Assembly: GCA_903916165.1 (NCBI GenBank) | Contig: CAIWVR010000360.1 | Coordinates: 1-5,312, forward strand | DNA length: 5,312 nt | Reading direction: 5' to 3' | Source: an uncultured Hyphomicrobiales bacterium | GTDB lineage: Bacteria; Pseudomonadota; Alphaproteobacteria; Rhizobiales; Beijerinckiaceae | Part shown: positions 1 through 5,312 of the stretch, one piece after another | Numbering within the stretch: the first letter of the stretch is position 1 | How the letters are laid out: each line of letters starts with the position of its first letter | Notes under the pieces: generated by a model | The model's database searches: none | Told to the model about the DNA's origin: nothing | The model's input: the letters and a program-made list of their open reading frames with translations, nothing else | Made by a program: the position numbers and the translations under genes

Positions 1-437
1 GCGCCAGCCCCCGTGGCGGCAGCGAGGATTTTCGGGATCTTCTTGAACTCCGTCGTGGTGACCTGGAACGAAACCTCACCGCGAATGCCCGATGGCGTGT
101 TGCGCTCGACCTTGCGGCCGCCCTCCTCCTCCGTGACATTGCTGGAGATGATGGAGAGCAGCGGCCCGTTGATCCGCAGGCTGGACCCGTCCACCCCGAT
201 CTGGCTCAGCGCATCGACCAGCTGCCGTGTCTTTTCTGCGAGATCGCGCGCCGCATCCTCCGCACCCGCCGCCTCGTTGCGCAGGGTGAAGGGCACGATG
301 GCGCGGTCGAACGCCACCTCGGCACGCGCGCTGCCGGTCACCTCGACGTAGGGCGTCTGGACGCCTTGCGCAGCGGCCGGGCTGGCGAAAGCCAAAAGGA
401 AACATAACAGCGAAAAGGCCCGAGATGCTTTGAGCAT
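1..437 (-). CDS. SIMPL-domain (DUF541) periplasmic protein, C-terminus cut by window edge
   Basis: The first 145 codons of an exported protein are visible; the reading frame is open to the left edge. Residues 1-23 look like a type I signal peptide: K3/R6 in a short basic head, a hydrophobic core around residues 8-18 (FSLLCFLLAFA), and a likely cut after PAAA, before QG. The mature part opens with VEVTGSARAEV at about 31-41, followed by a helix rich in Ala and Glu (57-78) and a strand GEVSFQVTTTEFKKI (120-134), the order typical of SIMPL/DUF541 proteins such as Brucella BP26/Omp28. Family members are usually about 230-250 residues, so roughly 90-100 are missing. Molecular function is poorly defined: BP26-like proteins are periplasmic, some form oligomeric channels, and some are linked to stress. 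I chose the ATG at 437 over the in-frame ATG at 446 because AGGA (449-446) lies 8 nt upstream of the former and abuts the latter. It is probably the last visible gene of an operon with the acylphosphatase. Confidence 0.85.
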   Translation of the reverse strand, partial: MLKASRAFSLLCFLLAFASPAAAQGVQTPYVEVTGSARAEVAFDRAIVPFTLRNEAAGAEDAARDLAEKTRQLVDALSQIGVDGSSLRINGPLLSIISSNVTEEEGGRKVERNTPSGIRGEVSFQVTTTEFKKIPKILAAATGAG

Positions 438-498
438 GGCTTTCATCCTGATGGCGGGTCAACCTTGGCCTGCAATCAGGCGCTTGTGTGACGGAGCT
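438..498 (-). other. Short intergenic gap between acylphosphatase and SIMPL genes
   Basis: A 61-bp gap between the acylphosphatase stop and the SIMPL-gene start. I see no terminator-like GC hairpin with a T run and no clear -35/-10 pair, which is compatible with read-through and a common transcript. The only recognisable site is the ribosome binding site next to the downstream gene. Confidence 0.4.
446..449 (-). promoter_or_regulatory. Shine-Dalgarno AGGA for the SIMPL-domain gene
   Basis: AGGA read on the minus strand, 8 nt before the ATG at 437. It overlaps or abuts the alternative in-frame ATG at 446, so it argues for the downstream start and a protein three residues shorter. Confidence 0.5.
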
Positions 499-798
499 TT
501 ACACAGTTGGCAGGATGGCAAAGCCATCGTCGCGCACCAGCCCGAGATCCTCCTCGCGTGCCGGGCGCACGTCCACGCGCTCCACCCGCGACCCATAGGG
601 TCCGCGCCCGCAGGCCTCGGCCAGGGCCGAGACGGCATCCGCATCGCCGGAAAACACAGCCTCGACGCTGCCGTCGTGCCGGTTGCGCACATAGCCCGAC
701 AGGCCGCGCGCGCGGGCCTCGCGCGCCGTCCAGTGCCGAAACCCCACGCCCTGCACCAGCCCTGCCACGCGCAGATGGATGACCAGCATGTCGGTCAT
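499..798 (-). CDS. acyP: Acylphosphatase
   Basis: A complete 99-residue protein, the normal size for this family. Acylphosphatase (EC 3.6.1.7) hydrolyses carboxyl-phosphate bonds, for example in acetyl phosphate or 1,3-bisphosphoglycerate, in the cytosol. The signature GLVQGVGFR (residues 13-21) supplies the phosphate-binding loop and the catalytic Arg21. GYVRNRHDGSVE (35-46) supplies the catalytic Asn39. The alpha/beta sandwich continues through AVSALAEACGRGP and ends in the usual short C-terminal strand (GFAILPTV). The start at 798 is supported by AGGGGA (809-804) 5 nt upstream. Its ATG overlaps the TGA of the cyclotransferase gene (ATGA), so translation is probably coupled. The physiological substrate in bacteria is generally unsettled, and nothing here identifies it. 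No key residue is missing. Confidence 0.95.
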   Translation of the reverse strand: MTDMLVIHLRVAGLVQGVGFRHWTAREARARGLSGYVRNRHDGSVEAVFSGDADAVSALAEACGRGPYGSRVERVDVRPAREEDLGLVRDDGFAILPTV

Positions 799-1346
799 TC
801 GCGTCCCCTGTCGAGCGGCGAGGCAAATCGCGGGCGCACCTTGGGACGCTCGGACAGTGCGCCCGGCCGCTGCTGCGTCCCGTCCGGGGCGCGCCAGTGC
901 GGGGTGTCGCCCGCCCGCGCGCCCGGCGGCAAGAAGGCCGCAAGATCACGCAGGTAGCTGTCGGGGAAACCCCAGGCCCGCGCCGCCGCCAGGACGCTTT
1001 CCATATAGCCCGGCAGCGGGGCCGCCGGCGTCACGCAACCACCGACATAGACCAGCGCCCGGGCGCAGGCCCCCTGCCCGCGCAGCACCGGCTGCATCAG
1101 CTTGCGATAGAGGCCGGAGCGCACATCCTCATAGGCGTCCAGCGCGCCCATGTCCGACAGCGCGAGATCCCACAAAACGCCATATACCTCGCCGCGGGCC
1201 TCGCGCCTCACCGAGGCGTAACCGCCCTCCATGATGAAGAAAACATGCCGCACCAGCCGCGCCGGGCCGAGCGCCCTCGAGCGCGGGCAGCGCAGGGCCA
1301 TGGCCGCGACGTCCATGTTGGAACCGTAAGCGAAATAGAGAGGCAT
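795..1346 (-). CDS. Gamma-glutamylcyclotransferase-fold (AIG2-like) protein
   Basis: A complete 183-residue cytosolic protein. The N-terminus carries YFAYGSNM (residues 4-11), the substrate-binding loop of the gamma-glutamylcyclotransferase/AIG2 superfamily. GEVYGVLWDL (52-61) and the segment LDAYEDV (69-75) follow, where Glu73 matches the catalytic acid (Glu98 of human GGCT, in LDEQEGV). Typical members release 5-oxoproline from gamma-glutamyl amino acids or related gamma-glutamyl amines; the exact substrate cannot be read from sequence. GYMESVLAAARAWGFPDSYL (113-132) is the usual C-terminal helix. About 40 residues after it (143-183) are rich in Arg, Pro and Gly, are probably disordered, and look lineage-specific. 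The ATG at 1346 is chosen because AAGG (1355-1352) lies 5 nt upstream and the conserved fold starts at once. The longer in-frame extension to 1547 would run antisense through the glycosyltransferase gene. It is first in the minus-strand operon and overlaps the acylphosphatase start by 4 nt. Confidence 0.88.
   Translation of the reverse strand: MPLYFAYGSNMDVAAMALRCPRSRALGPARLVRHVFFIMEGGYASVRREARGEVYGVLWDLALSDMGALDAYEDVRSGLYRKLMQPVLRGQGACARALVYVGGCVTPAAPLPGYMESVLAAARAWGFPDSYLRDLAAFLPPGARAGDTPHWRAPDGTQQRPGALSERPKVRPRFASPLDRGRE
804..809 (-). promoter_or_regulatory. Shine-Dalgarno AGGGGA for acylphosphatase, inside the upstream gene
   Basis: AGGGGA on the minus strand, 5 nt before the acylphosphatase ATG. 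It lies within the last codons of the cyclotransferase gene, as expected for an overlapping, translationally coupled pair. Confidence 0.65.
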
Positions 1347-1351
1347 TTTCG

Positions 1352-1355
1352 CCTT
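1352..1355 (-). promoter_or_regulatory. Shine-Dalgarno AAGG for the cyclotransferase gene
   Basis: AAGG (in the context CAAGGCG) on the minus strand, 5 nt before the ATG at 1346. It decides that start over the longer upstream extension. Confidence 0.5.
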
Positions 1356-1362
1356 GTAGCGC

Positions 1363-1376
1363 GATGCGGGCGCATC
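1363..1376. repeat. Inverted repeat GATGCG-GG-CGCATC
   Basis: A perfect 6-bp inverted repeat with a 2-bp centre, about 16 bp upstream of the cyclotransferase start and 7 bp upstream of its ribosome binding site. It could be an operator half-site pair. In the minus-strand mRNA it could be a small hairpin (5-bp stem, 4-nt loop). In a GC-rich genome such a short palindrome can arise by chance. Confidence 0.35.
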
Positions 1377-1440
1377 TTCCAGACGCCTGCGCCTCCTGTT
1401 AAGCTCAAGGACATTGCGCCTGTTCGATTCCTTTGTTTTT

Positions 1441-1452
1441 TGCGGTTCCGCA
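1441..1452. repeat. Inverted repeat TGCGG-TT-CCGCA next to the glycosyltransferase start
   Basis: A perfect 5-bp inverted repeat with a 2-bp centre, ending 3 bp before the ATG at 1456 and preceded by a T-rich run. It occupies the place where a ribosome binding site would be expected. It shares TGCGG and CGCATC words with the inverted repeat at 1363-1376, so the two might be related binding sites. Chance remains a fair explanation. Confidence 0.35.
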
Positions 1453-1455
1453 TCC

Positions 1456-3504
1456 ATGAAATCTGCCAACGCCACCGACGCCCTCCTCAAAAAGGCGCGC
1501 GACGCCGCCGATCTGTCGAAATTCGACGACGCCATCAAGAACCTCAATGTCGCCGCGCGGCTCGAACCTGCGCGTCCCGATGTCTGGAAATTCCTTGGCT
1601 CGCTGCACTTCCGGCAGGGTGCCTATGACAAGGCGAGCGAGGCGTTCCGCAATGTCCTGCGCGCCAGCCCGAATGACAATGCCATGTTTCACGATCTCGG
1701 CGTCGTGCTGAAATTCGAGGGCCGTGGAGCCGAGGCCGAGGCGATGCTGCGGGAATCCCTGCGCCGCACCCCCACCGCCATGGGCTCCGCCATCAGCCTC
1801 GCCGATCTCCTGCGCCAGGCCGGTCGGACCGCGGATGCCGAACAGGTCTATCGCGACGCGCTTGCCCGCAACCCCGCCGATTTCGGCCCGCTGCGGGACT
1901 ATGTGAACCTGTTGATCGACACCGGCCGCTCTGCGGAAGGCGCGACGCTCGTCCATCAATTCATGGAGCGCAACGGCCAGAGCATCGAGGCGCTGGACGC
2001 GCTGTCTGTCTGCCTGCAAGTGCTGGACCGCCTCGACGAGGCGCTGCATATCACCAGCGCGACCATCGAGCACAGCCCGCCGCAGACCCTCGACATCCGG
2101 CTCGCCTCCTATGCCTCGATTGCGGGGCGCACGGCCCGGCTGGACCATCGCGAGCGCGCGCGCAGCCTCATTGTCACGAACATCGACCGCAGCCTGCCTG
2201 CCGACAACCGCCCACGCTGGTTGAACAACGACATGAATGCGCTGCGCCGCCTGTCGTTTCTGTCTCCCTATTACGCCATCGAGGATCGCGACCTGATGCG
2301 CATCTTCGGCGCCATCGGCGATATGACGGCGGCGCGCACGCCCCGCCTGCTCGCCAGCCGGCACGAGCCCGGCAAAACGCTGCGTGTCGGCTTCGTGTCG
2401 CATAATTTCAGCGAGCATCCGATCGGCCACCTGCTCTCGCCCTTCTTCGAGGCGCATGGCGAAACCGGCGCTGACCTCTACCTCTATGCGCTGCATCTCA
2501 ACGCGCAGGACCCCAGCGATTACGCGGGCCGCATCCGCGCGACGACGCCCCATTACCGCGACTGCCGGCGCATGAGCTCCGCGCAGCTCGCGCAGACGGT
2601 GCGCGACGACAAAATCACCGTGCTGATCGATCTCGACGGCTATCTCGGCGGCGGCATGCCGGAGGCCTTCGCCATGCGCCCCGCGCCGGTGCAGATCCAC
2701 TGGCTGCAGCATCTGGCCGGCATGCCCGCGCCCTTCATCGACTACACGATCGTCGACCGCGTGCTCGTGCGCGACAGCGAACGCAACAATGGCAATGGCC
2801 CCCTCATCCGCCTGGCCGACTCCTTCCAGTGCGGCGACCGCGTCACCCTGCCCGACACACAACCGGCGCGCGCCGATCACGGCCTGCCCGAAAAGGGACT
2901 CGTATTCTGCGCTTTCGGCAATTGGCTGAAGATCGACGGCTCGGTCTTTGCCTGCTGGCTCGACATTCTCAGCCAGACGCCCGACAGCGTGCTGTGGCTG
3001 TCGGACGGACCCAGCGCGGCCTCGCGCGACATCCTGCGCGGGCGTCTGTCGGAGCGCGATCTCGCGCCCGAGCGGCTGATCTTCGCGCCGCGCCTCGCCA
3101 GCAAGATGGACCATCTCAACCGTCACACATGCGCCGACCTGTTTCTCGACACGTTCACCTTCAGCGCCGCGACGACGACCACCGACGCCCTGTGGGCGGG
3201 CCTGCCGGTGCTCACCTGCCCCGGCCCCACCGCGCAATCGCGGCTCAGCGAAAGCCTGCTGCGCGCGGTCGGCCTCACGCAGACCATCGTTTCAAGCAAG
3301 ACGGACTATGTGAACACCGCCATCCGCTGGGCGAAGGAGCCGCAGACGCTGGTGCGCCTGCGCAAGCAATTGAAATCTTTATTGCCCGACAGCAGGCTTT
3401 ACGACGCCCACCGCATGGCCCAGCAATTTGCGATCATCTACCAGACCGTCAGCGAACGGCTCGCAAAGGGACAACCGCCGGAGCATTTCGACGTGGAGCT
3501 TTAG
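1456..3504 (+). CDS. TPR-containing GT41 (OGT/SPINDLY-like) glycosyltransferase
   Basis: A 682-residue protein from ATG 1456. Residues about 10-205 form roughly five to six TPR-like helix pairs (for example PDVWKFLGSLHFRQGAYDKA, 41-60, and NAMFHDLGVVLKFEGRGAEA, 75-94), a protein-recognition superhelix. From about 308 the GT41 catalytic region follows: LRVGFVSHNFSEHP (309-322, His321 equals the conserved OGT His498), FAMRPAPVQIHWL (405-417), FGNWLKID (488-494, Lys492 equals OGT Lys842), SVLWLSDGPS, HLNR (553-556) and TTTTDALWAGLPVLT (573-587). The family transfers a sugar from a nucleotide donor to Ser/Thr of proteins in the cytosol; donor and target are not known here. Odd points: Ala572 stands where OGT has the His of HTT, Phe569 where OGT has Cys917, and WLQHLAGMPA replaces WLGYPGTSG. 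The start is uncertain: no ribosome binding site precedes ATG 1456, and an in-frame TTG at 1414 would add 14 residues. No flagellin or sugar-biosynthesis genes adjoin it. Flagellin or surface-protein modification is only a guess, by analogy to alphaproteobacterial TPR glycosyltransferases. Confidence 0.9.
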   Translation: MKSANATDALLKKARDAADLSKFDDAIKNLNVAARLEPARPDVWKFLGSLHFRQGAYDKASEAFRNVLRASPNDNAMFHDLGVVLKFEGRGAEAEAMLRESLRRTPTAMGSAISLADLLRQAGRTADAEQVYRDALARNPADFGPLRDYVNLLIDTGRSAEGATLVHQFMERNGQSIEALDALSVCLQVLDRLDEALHITSATIEHSPPQTLDIRLASYASIAGRTARLDHRERARSLIVTNIDRSLPADNRPRWLNNDMNALRRLSFLSPYYAIEDRDLMRIFGAIGDMTAARTPRLLASRHEPGKTLRVGFVSHNFSEHPIGHLLSPFFEAHGETGADLYLYALHLNAQDPSDYAGRIRATTPHYRDCRRMSSAQLAQTVRDDKITVLIDLDGYLGGGMPEAFAMRPAPVQIHWLQHLAGMPAPFIDYTIVDRVLVRDSERNNGNGPLIRLADSFQCGDRVTLPDTQPARADHGLPEKGLVFCAFGNWLKIDGSVFACWLDILSQTPDSVLWLSDGPSAASRDILRGRLSERDLAPERLIFAPRLASKMDHLNRHTCADLFLDTFTFSAATTTTDALWAGLPVLTCPGPTAQSRLSESLLRAVGLTQTIVSSKTDYVNTAIRWAKEPQTLVRLRKQLKSLLPDSRLYDAHRMAQQFAIIYQTVSERLAKGQPPEHFDVEL

Positions 3505-3509
3505 AGCCC
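3505..3509. other. Five-base gap between convergent stop codons
   Basis: The TAG of the glycosyltransferase gene (3502-3504) and the TGA of the carboxylase gene (3512-3510 on the minus strand) are 5 bp apart. There is no room for an intergenic terminator, so each transcript must end inside, or run antisense into, the opposing gene. Confidence 0.85.

Positions 3510-5312
<1,803 letters not shown>

Larger units (their letters stand above)
1347..1455. promoter_or_regulatory. Divergent intergenic region, probable promoters for both transcripts
   Basis: About 109 bp between two divergently transcribed genes must hold the promoter for the minus-strand operon (unless that is read from further right) and for the glycosyltransferase gene. 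The region is locally less GC-rich around 1398-1442 (GTTAAGCTCAAGG and a T-rich stretch CCTTTGTTTTTTG). I could not pick a convincing -35/-10 pair on either strand: TTGAGC on the minus strand (1408-1403) has no good -10 partner. Two short inverted repeats flank the T-rich part and are listed separately. Confidence 0.5.

Noticed and set aside
480..501. Possible hairpin TGTGT/ACACA around the acylphosphatase stop codon
   Set aside because: The stem is only 5 A/T-containing base pairs with an 11-nt loop and no T run, too weak to call a terminator.
430..957. A 175-codon plus-strand open frame over the acylphosphatase and the end of the cyclotransferase gene
   Set aside because: It is antisense to the well-conserved acylphosphatase motifs; the composition is typical of a shadow frame.
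1392..1397. A perfect AGGAGG on the minus strand upstream of the cyclotransferase gene
   Set aside because: No ATG or GTG lies at a workable distance. The first ATG (1375) is 16 nt away and out of frame with the gene; an in-frame CTG at 1382 is 9 nt away but CTG starts are rare. Probably chance or at most a leader remnant.
1347..1547. A 67-residue N-terminal extension of the cyclotransferase-like protein
   Set aside because: It would run through the divergent promoter region and antisense into the glycosyltransferase N-terminus. The conserved fold begins right at ATG 1346, which has its own ribosome binding site.
1405..3237. A 610-codon open frame on the minus strand opposite the glycosyltransferase gene
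   Set aside because: It is fully antisense to a gene with clear TPR and GT41 motifs. Its translation is low-complexity Arg/Ala/Gly/Val with no family motif, the usual shadow in GC-rich DNA.

Overview
The window is a GC-rich bacterial chromosomal segment with dense coding. The complete-domain propionyl-CoA carboxylase alpha subunit, the periplasmic SIMPL-domain protein and the codon usage fit an alphaproteobacterium (possibly Hyphomicrobiales-like). That placement is an inference from gene style; there is no rRNA or other marker here. I see no mobile element, CRISPR array, tRNA or rRNA.

Layout. Positions 1-1346 carry three minus-strand genes that read as one operon. In transcription order they are a gamma-glutamylcyclotransferase-fold protein (1346-795), an acylphosphatase overlapping it by an ATGA junction (798-499), and, after 61 bp, an exported SIMPL/DUF541 protein that runs off the left edge (437-1). 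A divergent intergenic region of about 109 bp (1347-1455) holds two short inverted repeats. It separates this operon from a plus-strand gene (1456-3504) for a TPR plus GT41 (OGT/SPINDLY-like) protein glycosyltransferase. That gene converges, with only 5 bp between stop codons, on a minus-strand gene (5312-3510) for the biotin-dependent propionyl-CoA carboxylase alpha subunit. The carboxylase is cut at its N-terminus by the right edge.

How the genes work together. The carboxylase belongs to propionyl-CoA to methylmalonyl-CoA metabolism and has no evident functional tie to the glycosyltransferase beyond convergence. The cyclotransferase and acylphosphatase are probably translationally coupled. 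Both are small cytosolic enzymes, and a shared role in gamma-glutamyl or acyl-phosphate clean-up is speculative.

The point most worth a second look is the glycosyltransferase. It keeps the GT41 His and Lys but departs from the O-GlcNAc transferase pattern in the donor-sugar pocket, where it looks closer to plant SPINDLY. Its start codon is also unclear. I found no convincing wholly new system; most of the window is ordinary housekeeping.
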